Source: Sapria himalayana
Lineage: Eukaryota; Streptophyta; Magnoliopsida; Malpighiales; Rafflesiaceae
Assembly (NCBI GenBank): GCA_029783825.1
Contig: JAREIK010003356.1
Location: forward strand, 1,498,387-1,562,386
Reading direction: 5' to 3'
DNA: 64,000 nucleotides
In this document: piece after piece, positions 1 through 12,054 of the stretch
Position numbering within the stretch: the first letter of the stretch is position 1
Layout of the letters: every line of letters begins with the position of its first letter
Made by a program: the position numbers and the translations under genes
The notes under the pieces: generated by a model
Databases searched by the model: none
Seen by the model: only the letters and a program-made list of their open reading frames with translations
Told to the model about the DNA's origin: nothing

Positions 1-356
1 ATGCGCATTGGATACCCACTTACCTGCCACAATCCCCTTAACCATAGACGATGGAAATTTTCCTCCAAATGGCATTGTAGAATAACATGCCTCGCATAAT
101 AATCGGCAAACTTCACCATCCCCTTGAACTTCAAAGAATTAATAAATAACTACATTTCTTGTGTGCAAGGTCTACCATGGGAAAATTTTCCGACTAACAT
201 GTAGTCAAATGGCTCTACGAGCCTCTGTATCTCCTCCGAAGAGAAGATTACTATGAGGCTACCATTTTTCTTACCGAATATTGGAGGATGGGGCATGGGC
301 TCATTCAATATTGATGCAAAGGACTTCTTATTTAATAATAAGTCCCTTTTATCCAT
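1..356 (-). pseudogene. Plant L1-type LINE ORF1 (DUF4283), 5' part, broken
   Basis: The minus-strand frame starts with Met at 356 and runs leftward off the window. It reads MDKRDLLLNKKSFAS, then a stretch around VEPFDYMLVGKFSHGRP, the hallmark of the DUF4283 domain at the N-terminus of plant LINE ORF1 proteins. An in-frame stop follows at about 149-151. The homology continues in the same frame (NSLKFKG, ADYYARHVILQC), then after a one-base frameshift as RLWLRGLWQVSGYPMR at about 1-50. In intact relatives this nucleic-acid-binding protein is followed by a CCHC zinc knuckle and then by ORF2 (endonuclease plus reverse transcriptase). None of that is visible because the window ends. A second copy of the same family lies at 57190-57895. 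Family assignment is confident; the copy is dead. Confidence 0.82.
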
Positions 357-470
357 TTAGAACTGAGTGCAGATTGAATTGGGCAACAATGGTGATTCTC
401 CCTCTCTAGAAAACGGGATTTTCTCTCTCTAAAAGTTGAGTGTTTTTTATTTTTTTATTTTTTTTTATTT
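357..470 (-). other. LINE 5' leader and T-rich junction with satellite
   Basis: This stretch lies between the LINE start codon and the first TATC units. It holds two CTCTCTCTA-type motifs (GA-rich on the minus strand) and then a T-rich run at about 441-475. The copy at 57896-57985 has a similar CTCTCTCT leader directly against the next satellite block, so this is probably the LINE 5' untranslated leader. No gene is seen. Confidence 0.55.
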
Positions 471-1288
471 TTCTATATATCAGTCTAACTATATTTTTAT
501 CTATCTATCTATCTATATATCTTTTTGAATATCTATCTTACTATCTATCTATCTATCTATTTATCTATCTATTTGTCTATCTATATATCTATCTATGTAT
601 CTATATGATTATTTATCTATTTATATGTATATCAATTTGTCTATCAATCTTTGTATCAATCTAATTATCCATCTTTCTATCAAATTCACTATTAATCTGA
701 CTATCTATCTATATGTCTATTTGTTTATCTATCTATATTTCTTTTTTTCTATCTGACTATCTATCTATATGTCTGTCTGGCTATCCATATATTTATCAAT
801 CTATCTTACTATCTATCTATCTATCTATATATCCATTTATCTATCTACTAATCTTTAAATCTATATGTATACCTATGTTTCTAGCTATTTGTCTATCGAT
901 CTGTCTATCAATGTGCCTATCTATCTATATGTATAAGTATTTGTTAATATGTCAATTTATCTATCTTTCTATCTATATATTTGTATATCAATCTTTCTAT
1001 CTATCTGTTTATCTATCTATTTATTTATCTATCATAAATATTTATTAATCTGTCTAAATATGTATCTATTGACCTGTTTAGAAATATGTCAATTAATTTA
1101 TCTATATATCTATCAAACATTTGTTCGAACTATCTTTAAATATATTTATCTATCTATTAGGCTGTCTGTCTAGATATCTACCTATCTATTTGTCTATCTA
1201 TCTAGCTATCTATATATCTATCTATCTAATTTTTTATCTATCTATCTTTCTATCAATCTAAATAACTATCTGTCTGTCTATCTATGTC

Positions 1289-1327
<39 letters not shown>

Positions 1328-1594
1328 AACTATATATCTATCTATTATTTATCTATCTATCTATCCATCTGTTTATCTATAAATCTTTCAATCTTTCAAT
1401 CTATTTGTGTATCAATTTTCTATCTATCTATATGGCTATCTATCTATCTACCTATGATGTATTTATCTATCTAACAATCTATCTAACTTTTACCTGTCTA
1501 TCTATCTGTCTATCTATCTATCTATCGGTCTATTTATCTGTATATCTATCTATTTATCTCTCTATCATCAATATTTTTTATTTATTTATTTATC

Positions 1595-1625
<31 letters not shown>

Positions 1626-2885
1626 CTATTTATATGTGTATCTATATATATATATATATATATATATCTAAATATCTATATATCTATTTGTTTATCTATC
1701 TGTAAATATTTTTGTCAATCTATCTGTCTATATATTTGTATATCTATCTTTCTATCATTTTGTTTATCTATTTTTCTATGTATATGTCTATGTATCAGTC
1801 TATATATATATCTAATTATCAACCATTCTATATGTCTATCTACCTCTCTATTTTGTTTCTATCTATCTAACTATCTAAGTTATATCAGGCTATATTTCTG
1901 TATATTTATCTATCTATCTATATGACTATCTATCTATCTATATATATATATATATTTGTCTGTCTATATATATATATATATATATCTTTATATCTATCTA
2001 ACTAGCTAACTATCAATCTATCTATCTATTTTTCTGACTATTTTGCATCTATATAACTATCTAAATGTATATCTATCTATCTATTGATTTATTCATCTAT
2101 CTTTCAATCTATCTCTATAAATATTTATATATTTTTCTAACTACCTAACTATATATTTATATATTTGTCTAACTCTTGATTAGTTTATAAATATTTCTAT
2201 TTATTTGACTATCTTTTTGTTTAACAATCTTTCAACCTATCTATCTATCTATAAATCTATTTATTTATCTATCTAATTTTCTATCTATCTGTCTATCTAT
2301 CTTTCTTTATTTCTATCTTTCTGTTTGTATAATTATTTTCCTATCTATATAGCAATCTATCTGTATATCTATCCGTCTATCTGTTTGTTTATATATCCGT
2401 CTATCTATCTATCTATCTATCTATATTTTTATCTTTATATCTATCTATTTATCAATCTGTATTACTATCTATCTATCAATTTGTTTATTGATCCGTCTAT
2501 AAATATGTATATAGATTTCTCTATATATCTATCTAACTATCTTTCTATCATCAATCTAACAATTTGTTTATCGATCTCTTTATAAATATGTCTATATATT
2601 TGTGTATATATCTTTCTAACTATATTTCTATCTATTTATCGTTATATCTATATTTATATCTATCTATTTGTTTATCTATTTATCTATCTATTTATTTATT
2701 TTTCTATCTGTCTATCTTTATATCTATCTTTCTATCTATCAAAGTGTCTAAAATTCTATCTATCAATCTAATTATCAATCTATCTATCAATCAATCTATT
2801 AATCTCTATATCCATCTGTCTATATATATGTTTATCTATATAGCTATCTTTCTATCTATCTGACAGTTTATCTATCTATCAATCT

Positions 2886-2887
<2 letters not shown>

Positions 2888-2920
<33 letters not shown>

Positions 2921-2921
2921 T
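2888..2921. repeat. Pure (AATC)n tract inside block A
   Basis: About eight to nine uninterrupted AATC units are embedded in the TATC satellite. AATC is a one-base variant of the main unit that has been locally homogenised. Shorter AATC runs recur elsewhere (for example near 5710, 8515, 39295 and 45730). Confidence 0.85.
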
Positions 2922-2979
2922 ATCGATCTATATGTCTATCTATCTATCTATATACCTATATTTCTATCTATATGACTAT

Positions 2980-3017
<38 letters not shown>

Positions 3018-4269
3018 GTGTACCTATATGTCTATCTATCTATCTAATTATCTTTTTATTTATCTATATAACTTTTCTATCAATCTATCAATCAATCTAT
3101 CTATATATTTATGTATCTATATCTATAAAAATATATTTCTATATATATTTTTATTTATTTGTTTATCTATTTATCTATTTATCTGGACATTTATCTATCT
3201 ATATATCTCTATTTATCAATCTATCTAACTATTTGATCTATCTATAAAACTATCTATTTATTTGTCTATCTATCTATTTAACAATCTTTCTATCAAACTA
3301 TATATCTATCTATTTGTTTGTCTCTCTATCAATCAATCTATCTATCTATCTATTTGTTCGTCTATCTATCTATCTTTATATCAATCTTTTTCTCTATATT
3401 TAATTCTCTCAATCTATATATTTGTCTATCTATCTGTATATCTATTTGTCTATCTATCTGTCTATCTATCTATCTATCTATTTATTAGATTATCTATCTA
3501 AATATCAATAAATCTAACAATTTATCTATCTATCTGTCTATCTATATATCTATATTTCTTTCTATCAATTGATTTATATATCTGTCTATCAATATGGCTC
3601 TCTATATATATTAATTTTGGTCTATGTCTATTTATCTGTCTATCTTTTTATCTATCTATCAATCAATCTATATATCTATCTATCTATCTATTTGTCTGTC
3701 TGCATATCTATCTATTTGTATATCTATCTTTCAATCTATCTGTTTATCTATTTGTCTATCTATATGTATAACTATTTGTCAATCTATTTGTCTATCTACC
3801 TGTTTATCTATCTGTCTATCTATTTTTATATATTTCTGTCTATCTGTTTTTCTATATATCTATCTTCTATCTTTCTATCTATATATTTATCTGTCTATCC
3901 ATTTGTTTAGCTATCTATCTATCTATCAATTAATCTATCTATCTATCTTACTTTCTATCTATGTATCTATCTATCAAATTGTATATCTCTTTGTTTTTCT
4001 ATTTGCTTATCTATCTGTCTATCTATATGTCTATATGTGTATCTATCTATCTTTCTATCTGTCTGTCAATCTTTTAGTCTATCTATCTACATATCCATGT
4101 GTCTGTCTATCAATCTATTTGCCTGTTGATCTGTCTATCTATCTATCTATCTATTTGTCTGTCTATCTGACTTTCTATCTATATGTCTATTTGTCTATCT
4201 ATATGTCTATCATTATATCTATCTATCTATCTATCTATATATTTCTCTTTCTTTTAGTCTATCTTTCAG

Positions 4270-4301
<32 letters not shown>

Positions 4302-6297
4302 ACTATATGTTTATCTACCTATATATATGTATATCTATCTATCTATTTCTCTATTTCTCTATCTGGCTATCTATCTATCTATTTTTCTTTCTTTCTATCT
4401 GCCTATCTACCAATATGTCTTTTTGTTTGTCTTTTTATCTATCTTTCTATCTCTCTATTTATGTATCTATTTGTCTATATATATATATAATCTATCTATC
4501 TATCTATCTATATATTTGTTAGTCTATTTATCTTTTATCTTTCTATTCTATCTATCTGCCTATATATATGTCTATCTTTCTGTTTATCTATATATCTTTC
4601 TATATGTCTTTCTTTCTATCTATCTATATTTTATTCTTTCTTTCTGTTTATATATTTTTTTTATTCCTCTATCTAGCTTCCATCCATCTATCTATTTATT
4701 TATCTATCTATCAATTTGTTCATCTCTCTCTAAATCTATCTATCTATATGTGAATATATATATTATACTATCTATATATCTATTTGTCTGTCTATCTAAT
4801 AATCTGTCTATTTATTCATGTATCTATCTGTCTAACTATCTATTTATCTTTTTGTTTATCTATTTGTCTAATCTAACCATATATCTATCTTTATATATAT
4901 ATATATATTTTCCTATCTATGGATCTATCTATCTATCTTTATATTTGTCAATCAATTTGTCTATCTGTCTATCTATCTATTTATTTATTTGTTTATCTAT
5001 ATGTATAACTATCTTTTTATCGACCAATCTATAAATCTATCCGTCTATCATTTTATTTATCAATCTTTCTCTAACAAACTTTCTATCAATCAATCAATCT
5101 ATTTATCTATCTGTCAATCAATCTATATATCTATATGATTTGTCTATTTATGTCTATTTTTTTTTCTGTCTATCTATCTATCTATCTAATTATCTATCTA
5201 TTTTTATATCTATCTATCTATTCATCTTTCTGTCAATCTTTCTAACTATATATCTGTATATCTATTTGACTATATGTCTATTTATCTATCAGTCTATCTA
5301 TGTGTCTATCTACCTTTTTTATTATCTATTTATCTAACTATCTATCATTCTTTCTATTTATCTATTTATCTAATAATCTATTTGTATGTCTATTTGTCTA
5401 TTTATATGTCATACTATCTATCTATATTTTTTTCTATTTATCTATCAATCTTTATATCTATCTATCTATCAATCTTACTATATATCTATCAATATATCAA
5501 TCAATCTAATAATCTATCTATCTTTCTATATATCTATATACAATTCTATCAATAAGTATATCTATCTTTCTATCTATTTATCTTTTATTTTGTATATTAA
5601 ACTTTCTATCAATCTATATATAAATCTGTCTATAAATCTATCTATTAATCTTTATATTAATGTGTCTATCAATCATTCTAGCTATATGTCTATTTAAATA
5701 ACTTTCTATCAATCTATCAATGAATCAATCAATCTCTCTATCTATATGTCTATATTTCTATCTCTCTCTATATCTGACTATCCATCTATATATCTTTTTA
5801 TTTGTCTATGTATCAATCAATCAATCTAACTATCTATTTATTTATTTTTATGTCTAACTATCTCTCTAAATAACTATCTTTCTATCTATATATATATATG
5901 TTTATCTATTTGTCTATCAATCTATTGATCTATCTATATATCTATCTATTTATCAATTGATCTGTCTATCTATCTGTATATCAATTTATTTATTTATTTA
6001 TCTGTCTGTCTGTCTATCTGTCTGTCTATCTATCTATCTATCTGTTTTTTTATCTATCTGTCTATCTATATGTTAACTATATATTAATATATCTATTTAT
6101 CTTTCTATCTATTTATCTATCAATCTATATGTATATCTACCTTTTTATCTATCATTCAATATTTCTATATTTCTTTCTTTCTTTATTTCTATGTATCTAT
6201 CTATCTACTTTTTGCCTATCTATCTATCTATCATATATATGTCTATCTATTTGTCTTACTATTAGTCTATATATATATATATATATGTCTTTCTTTA

Positions 6298-6316
6298 TGT
6301 GTGTGTGTGTGTGTGT
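6298..6316. repeat. (TG)n microsatellite
   Basis: A pure TG dinucleotide run sits in block A, next to a (TA)n run at about 6270-6286. Confidence 0.95.
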
Positions 6317-8322
6317 ATCTATCTATCTATCAATCTGTATATCTTTCTTTTTGTCTATCTATCTATCTATCTATCTGTAAATTTATCTGTCTATCTGTCT
6401 GTCTATCAATCTATATATCTGACACTATCAGTTTATCTATCTATCTATTTATTTGCAATCTATATGTCAATCTATCCATTTATCTAAATATCTATCTTTC
6501 TATATATCCATATATCTATCTTGTTATCTATCTATCCCTCTATCTATCTATCTAATAATCTATCTATCTATTTTTCTTTCAATAAGTCTATCAATATGTC
6601 TAAAAATCTGTCTATCAATTTATCAATTTGTGTATCAATCCGTGTATCTATTTTTCTATTTGTCTATCTATCTATATGCCTATGTATCTATCTGTCTATC
6701 TATCTATCTTTATGTCTATGTATCTATCTATCTGTCTGTATGTCTATCGGTCTATTGATCTATCAGTCTATCTCTTTATCTATTTATGTATCTATGTGTG
6801 TGTATATCTTTCTATCAATTGGCATATCTCTCTATATGTCTATCTATTTGTGTATCTATAAATCTATTTATCTTTTTATCTCTCTTTATCTATCTATCGG
6901 ATTATCAGTCTATCTATTTTCTATTTGCCTATCTTTTTTCTATCTTTTAATATATCTATCTTTCTAATAATTTGCCTATATATATGTCTATTTGTCTATC
7001 TATATATCTTTCTGTCTATCTATATATCTATCTGTCTATCTTTTTATCTATCTATATATTTATATGTCTGTTTATCTATATATCAATTTATCTAACTAAT
7101 GTCTAATAATTTATATATCCATCAATCTATCTATCTATAAGTCTATTTTTTGTCTATCTATCTATTTATCTATATATACACCTATCAATCTGTCTATATA
7201 TTTGTCTTTTAATTTGTATATCAATCTATCTATCAATCTATCAATCAATTTGTCTATCAATATGCCTATTAATCTATATATTAATCTGTCTATCAATCTT
7301 TCTATCAATCAAATTATCTATCTATCTATCTATGTTTTTTTCTATTCATCTATCAATCTATTTCTGTATCTATGTATATGTCTGTCTATCTATCTATCTA
7401 TCTATATGTCTATTTATCTAGCTATCTATCTATCTATTTGTATGTCTAATGGTCTATCTGTATATCTTTTTGACTATCTGTCTATCTATTTATTATCTAT
7501 CTATTCATCTTTTTTTTATATCTAGTTCTCAATCAAATTATCAAACTATATATCTATCAATCATTCAATCAATCATTCAATCTATATGTCTATCTATCTG
7601 TATAATAACCTAACTAATTATCTATCTGTCTATCTATCTATCTATCTATCTGTCTAATTATATGTCTATTTGTGGGTCAATTTGTCTATTTATCTATCTG
7701 TCTATCAATCTGTCTATCTATATATATTTCTTAATACCTATTTGTCTATCTACCGCTCTCTCTGTCTGTCAATATATCTATCTATTTATCTTTCTATATA
7801 TCTCTCAATTTAGTATATAACTATCTATCTATCTATTTGTTTATGAATTTCTATAACTTTCAATCTATCTATTTATTTTTCTATCTATCTGTCTATATAT
7901 CTATTTATATTTCTATCTATCTATCTATCTATCAATCTATATATCTATCTATCTTTTGTCTAATAATCTTTATATGTATCTTTCTTTCTTTCTGTCTAAC
8001 TATCTATCTATATTTCTATCTATCTGTCTATCTTTATATATCACTATCTTTTTTATCTATATATTTCTCTATCAATCTAACTATATATTTGTCCATCAAT
8101 CTATCTATCTATCTATCTATCAATCAATTTGTCTATGAATATGCATATCATTATGTATATCTATCAATATATCAATCAAATTATCAATCTTTGTATCTAC
8201 TTGTCTATCTATCTATCTAACTTTCTATAAATCTATCTTTCCTATCTATCTATCTATATGTTTATCTATATTTCTATCTATAAGTCTATCTATCTTGCTA
8301 TTTGCATGTCTATCAATCAGTC

Positions 8323-8353
<31 letters not shown>

Positions 8354-9015
8354 TTACATTTGCATGTCTATCAATCTTTGCAATTTGCAAGTCTATCTGT
8401 CTATATGTCTGTCTATCTTTCTATCAATTTATCTATCTATGTGTAGGTTTATTTGTTTATCTATCTTTCTATCAATCAATTTATCAATCTATCTATATAT
8501 TTCTGTAACTATCAATCAATCAATCAATCAATCTGTGTGTCTAATAATCTACCTATTTTTCTATCTTTCTATATATCTATATATCTATCTATCTATCTAT
8601 CAGTCTGTCAATCTATCTATTTAACCGTCTATCTATTTGTCTGTATATTTGTTAATCAATATGTTTGTTATTTATTTGTCTATCTATGTATCTATGTATC
8701 TATTTATCGATCTGTCTATTTGTCTATCTATCTACCTGTCTATCTGTTTCGTTATTTGTTTATCTATCTATCCAATTGTCTATCTATTTATTTATCTATC
8801 ATTCTATCTGTCATTGTGTCTATCTATCTATCTATCTATCAATCTATCTATCTGTCTATCTATCTATCATATATATGTCTTTCTTTATGCATATCAATCT
8901 GATTATCTATCTATCTATTTGTCTATATTTATGTCTATGTATATATCTATTTAATACTCTATCTATCAATCAATCTATCTATATATCTATCTGATCTGTC
9001 TATCTATCTATCATT

Positions 9016-9440
9016 CACTACAAAAAAAATCTTATATAGCTAGGGAATTCCCTAGTTATATGGGAGATTTCCGTCGCTAAATGGTAAATAGCGACGGAAT
9101 ATCAATGGATCGTGTCCCTTTCTAAAGTGCTTCTTGCTAAATTTAAACTATGAAATTTTCCCTAGCTAAAAAATTAGCGACGAAAAATTCCCTCGCTAAA
9201 AAAGCAAAATTCCATTGCTAAAATAACAAGATAAACGAAATATTCCGTAGCTAAACAAAAATAATGATGGCTGAATCCCTAGCTAAAGTACCTAGCATTA
9301 GAAAATTAGCGATGGAATATTTGTCGCTAATTTTAATATTTCCCTAGCTAAATTAGCTAGGGAAATTTCCTTCTCTAAATTAGCGAGGGATTTTTCCCTC
9401 ACTAAATTAGCTAGGAAATTTCCCTAGCTATTTTAATTTC
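9016..9440. repeat. Subterminal repeat region, left end of element 1
   Basis: Many direct and inverted copies of short motifs occur here: TAGCGACGG(A/G)A, CCCTAGCTAAA, TCGCTAA and TAGCGAGGGA. In CACTA elements such motifs are the binding sites of the TNPA-like protein that brings the ends together. The matching array at the other end is 17060-17676. Confidence 0.85.
9034..9061. repeat. Near-perfect palindrome next to CACTA terminus
   Basis: Two 14-bp arms with one mismatch are centred on GGGAATTCCC. A comparable palindrome lies at the same place in element 2 (28982-29027) and element 4 (53951-53978). Confidence 0.85.
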
Positions 9441-9623
9441 AAAAATATGTACATAATTTTAAAAATTTAAATGTTTTTTAAATAAATAATTTATTATTTT
9501 TAAATAATATTGAATAAAAATTGAAACTATAAATAATTTATAATAAACAAAAGATAAAATCATTTAATATCTTATTCAAATTTAATATTTTACATAATTG
9601 AAACAAAAAATTAACTTTTATTT
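9441..9623. other. AT-rich spacer in element 1
   Basis: The sequence is very AT-rich and I see no gene in it. Diverged similar spacers follow the subterminal repeats in elements 3 (49016-49210) and 4 (54436-54626), so it is part of the element 3' untranslated region. Confidence 0.5.
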
Positions 9624-9817
9624 TTATTCATCAATGTATCTACCAACAGTGCATAAAGTATAATATAGTCATTCATTGACATTTCTTTCTCTCCCTCTGC
9701 TCCTCCAATCATCATTTTTCTGCTACGACAAAGCTGTACGAGTGACGGCACGTAATGTGTAGTGAAAAATCTCATCACTTTTAGAAGCTTTGTATGAGGA
9801 ACAATGCGGCACCATAT
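9624..9817 (-). pseudogene. Conserved 3' terminal exon of the CACTA cassette, copy 1A
   Basis: The minus-strand exon opens after a splice acceptor (TTTCTTACAG, rc of 9818-9827). It reads MVPHCSSYKASKSDEIFHY, then TLRAVTRTAL, a stop, and finally YYTLCTVGRYIDE and TAA at 9624-9626. The same exon with an acceptor-like sequence appears at 10920-11104, 54627-54820 and 55889-56079, and its C-terminal motif (RYIDE) recurs in element 3 near 49215. I do not recognise the domain. Conservation of frame and acceptor across copies suggests it was the C-terminus of an element-encoded protein. This copy has at least two in-frame stops. Confidence 0.65.
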
Positions 9818-9889
9818 CTGTAAGAAAATTAAACCACTTAGTCAAAAAAAAGTTATGTTTTGATACATATATAATCCTTTAGTATATAT

Positions 9890-10065
9890 GTAAATATATA
9901 CTAGCAATTCACTCGTACATATATTACTACAGTATATGTACATAAAAACAATAGTATTACGTGTACATATGAACTGAGTACAAATATACACAATATATAC
10001 GTACATAAAATACTATAGTTTTAAATGTACGTATATACTAACTTTATTCATACGTATATATCTTA
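9890..10065. repeat. TA-rich palindromic minisatellite in cassette intron, copy 1A
   Basis: Repeated GTACATATA/TATATGTAC-type self-complementary motifs with 'actagcattcactcgtac'-like spacers. On the minus strand they lie between the triplet-rich exon and the terminal exon, so they are probably intronic. Homologous blocks lie at 11180-11365, 54880-55090 and 56150-56335. Confidence 0.75.
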
Positions 10066-10070
10066 ATAGG

Positions 10071-10625
10071 TGCTGTTGCTGTAGTTCCTGCTGCTGCTCT
10101 TGCCACTACTGCCATTGACGTTGTCACTGCCAATACCACTGCTGTTGCAGCTACCACCGTCGCCGCTACTGCCAAAGCTGTAGCCGCTGGCCGCTGTGGT
10201 GGCCATCACCGCTGCCACCACTGCCAGAGCTGCCATTGCATGCCACTGCCACCGCTGCTACAACCACCGCCACTACTTCCGATGCTTCCTATGTTGTCGC
10301 TACTTCCTGTGTAGCTGCTGCTTCCTGTGTAGCAGCTGCTACCGCCAATGCTAGCGCTACTTCCGGTGCAGCCGATGCCTCTGCCTTCTATGCCACTGCC
10401 TCCGCAGTAGCAGTTGCCGCTACTACCATTGATGCCGCCACCGCCACCATTGCCTCCGCTGCCGTGGCTGCCTCCGCTGCCGTGGCTGCCGCCACGGCTG
10501 CTGCCACCCCTGCCGATTACGCTATAGACACTACTACATTCGCTGCCATTGTAACCGCTACTTCCACTGCCACTGCTACTGCCGCCGCCGTCACTGTTGC
10601 CACAGCTACCTCTGATGATAATAGG
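10071..10625 (-). repeat. GC-rich triplet-repeat exon-like block, copy 1A
   Basis: A GC-rich island of GCC/GCT/ACC/ACT/TCC triplets stands out in very AT-rich DNA. It is open on the + strand for over 150 codons as an Ala/Thr-rich peptide (10236-10769). On the minus strand, which is the element's coding strand, it would be Gly/Ser/Ala/Val-rich. The minus strand is favoured because in copy 4A the block ends in a donor-like GAG|GTATATAC before the TA-rich intron. Here that site reads AAG|ATATATAC, so the donor is mutated. Whether it is coding or simply expanded repeat cannot be settled by eye. Confidence 0.6.
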
Positions 10626-10919
10626 CTTTTACATACCTACAATAGGCTAAAACTCTACCCAATAATTTTGGACATACACAAACATATTCACAGATATATA
10701 AATAGTTATTATAGACATGAACAAACAAAAAATACAGTTGAAAGTAATATAGTTTTAAAAAAAAATTAATTAAAGAATTTAATATTTTAAAAATAAATTT
10801 ACTAAAAACAGAAACTATAAAAGAAAATTTTATTTTAAAAAAATTTCATTCAATAACTTATTCTAATACAATATTTAAAATAACAAAAACAAAAAAAATA
10901 ATAATTATATTACATCGTA
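10626..10919. other. Cassette unit boundary, AT-rich
   Basis: This links cassette copies 1A and 1B. It holds a motif around TTACATACCTAYAATAGGCTAAAA that also flanks the triplet blocks at about 11835 and 55590, followed by AT-rich DNA. I see no gene. Confidence 0.55.
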
Positions 10920-11104
10920 TTAATCAATGTATCTACTGAATGTGCATAAAGTATAATCTATCAATGCATTGATATTGCTTTATCTCCCACTGCTCCTCTG
11001 ATCAGCAACTTTTCACTGCGAAAATACTGTCACGACGCTTCATGTTTGTTGAAATATGTGTTCACTTATACATGCTTTGTATGGAAAAGAATACGGTACC
11101 ATAT
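10920..11104 (-). pseudogene. Conserved 3' terminal exon of the CACTA cassette, copy 1B
   Basis: This is homologous to 9624-9817 along its whole length and has the same acceptor position (here TAG instead of CAG, rc of 11105-11107). Shared marks are the 'gtaccatat' start, the 'tgcataaagtataat' block, and a stop codon two residues past the Tyr-Ile-Asp motif. It is more diverged than the other copies. It is the downstream half of a tandem duplication in element 1. Confidence 0.65.
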
Positions 11105-11179
11105 CTATAAGAAATTTAAACCACCAAATCAAATCAAATTAAATAAAAAATAACTATATTTTGATAAATATATATTGCT

Positions 11180-11365
11180 GCAGTAAATATGTACATATAT
11201 ACTAGCATTTCACTCGTACAGTTATTACTACAGTATATGTACATATAAACTGTAGTATTATGCGTACATATATACTGATTACATATATATACTCAATATA
11301 TATGTGCATAAAATACTATAGTATTATATGTACGTATATACTGACTATATACATACGTATATACC
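11180..11365. repeat. TA-rich palindromic minisatellite in cassette intron, copy 1B
   Basis: It has the same GTACATATATACT-type motifs and the same position relative to the terminal exon as 9890-10065. Confidence 0.75.
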
Positions 11366-11370
11366 GCATA

Positions 11371-11835
11371 TGTTGCCGTTGCTGCTGCTCTTGCTACCGC
11401 TATTGCTCCCGCTATTGCTGCTGCTCTTGCTACCGCTATTGCTCCCGCTATTGCTGCTGCTCTCACTATCACTACCACTACCACTACCGATGCCATTGTC
11501 GCTGGCCCTACACCCGTTCCTGCTGCTACTACCACTGCCGGTGCTGCCGGTGCTGCTGTTGCCGTCCCTACCGCCACCACTGCTACTGCCGCAGCCTCTA
11601 CTATAGCCGCTGCAGCTTCTACCGCTAATGCCGCCGCTACCGCTGCTGCCTCTTATGTCATTGCTATCGCTTCTGCCGCAGCTATCACAGTTGCCGATGA
11701 TGTCGCCTCAACCACTGATGCGGATGCTGCTGCTGCTGCGGCCATTGCCTCTTTCGCTGCTGCCACATCTGTCGTTGCCGCCACATCTGTCGCTGCCATC
11801 TCTGCAGCTACAGCCTCTGCTGATTATGGCTCTTA
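11371..11835 (-). repeat. GC-rich triplet-repeat exon-like block, copy 1B
   Basis: A second GC-rich triplet block, dominated by GCTGCTGCT, CCGCTATT and GCCACC-type units, is open on both strands. On the minus strand it ends at a GCG|GTATATAC donor-like site at about 11362-11371. It contains a perfect 36-bp in-frame duplication (11381-11452), which shows recent slippage. Confidence 0.6.
11381..11452. repeat. Perfect 36-bp (12-codon) tandem duplication
   Basis: Two identical 36-bp units begin GCTGCTGCTCTTGCTACCGC. They are adjacent and without mismatch, and a third unit starts at 11453. Confidence 0.92.
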
Positions 11836-12054
11836 CATACCTATAATAGGCTAAAAATCTACCCACAAAATTAAGAGACACAAAAACATATTCACGGATA
11901 TATAAAAATAAATATTATAGACATGATCAAACACAAATTAAAGTTTATTCTCATACAGCTTCACCAAAAATCCAAAAGATGTCTATCAATTATGTTTAAA
12001 GATAAAGAGAGTGCAAAAATATAATGTTTTTAGAAAAATAATGATAATATAAGC
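11836..12054. other. AT-rich flank of cassette 1B
   Basis: It begins with the conserved unit-boundary motif also seen at 10630 and 55590 and includes 'atagacatgatcaaacacaaattaaag', nearly identical to DNA near 55675. No gene is seen. Confidence 0.5.

Larger units (their letters stand above)
471..9015. repeat. Degenerate TATC satellite, block A
   Basis: The block consists of 8.5 kb of TATC/ATCT units on the + strand, with frequent variant units TGTC, TTTC, AATC, TATA and AACT. Short pure runs alternate with diverged stretches. The unit mutates mostly at one or two positions, so all frames stay open for up to about 150 codons as Tyr-Leu-Ser-Ile-like repeats. These have no start context, no domain and no codon bias beyond the repeat, so they are not genes. 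The block ends exactly at the CACTA terminus of element 1. Confidence 0.95.

Noticed and set aside
440..9000. Dozens of open frames of 60-150 codons in block A, and similar ones in blocks B-D up to 288 codons
   Set aside because: All are translations of the tetranucleotide repeat, overlap each other in several frames and have no domain, splice or promoter context.
471..9015. Possible CRISPR array, because of regular short repeats
   Set aside because: The unit is 4 bp with no unique spacers, and the genome is a plant.
9016..9440. Possible LTR or telomere-like repeats at block borders
   Set aside because: Terminal CACTA, subterminal TAGCGACGG motifs and the adjoining transposase genes identify a CACTA element. 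There are no TG...CA ends and no TTTAGGG array.
10236..10769. + strand Ala/Thr-rich frame of 177 codons
   Set aside because: It lies in a triplet repeat open on both strands. The exon-intron arrangement favours the minus strand, so it is annotated as a triplet block and not as a CDS.
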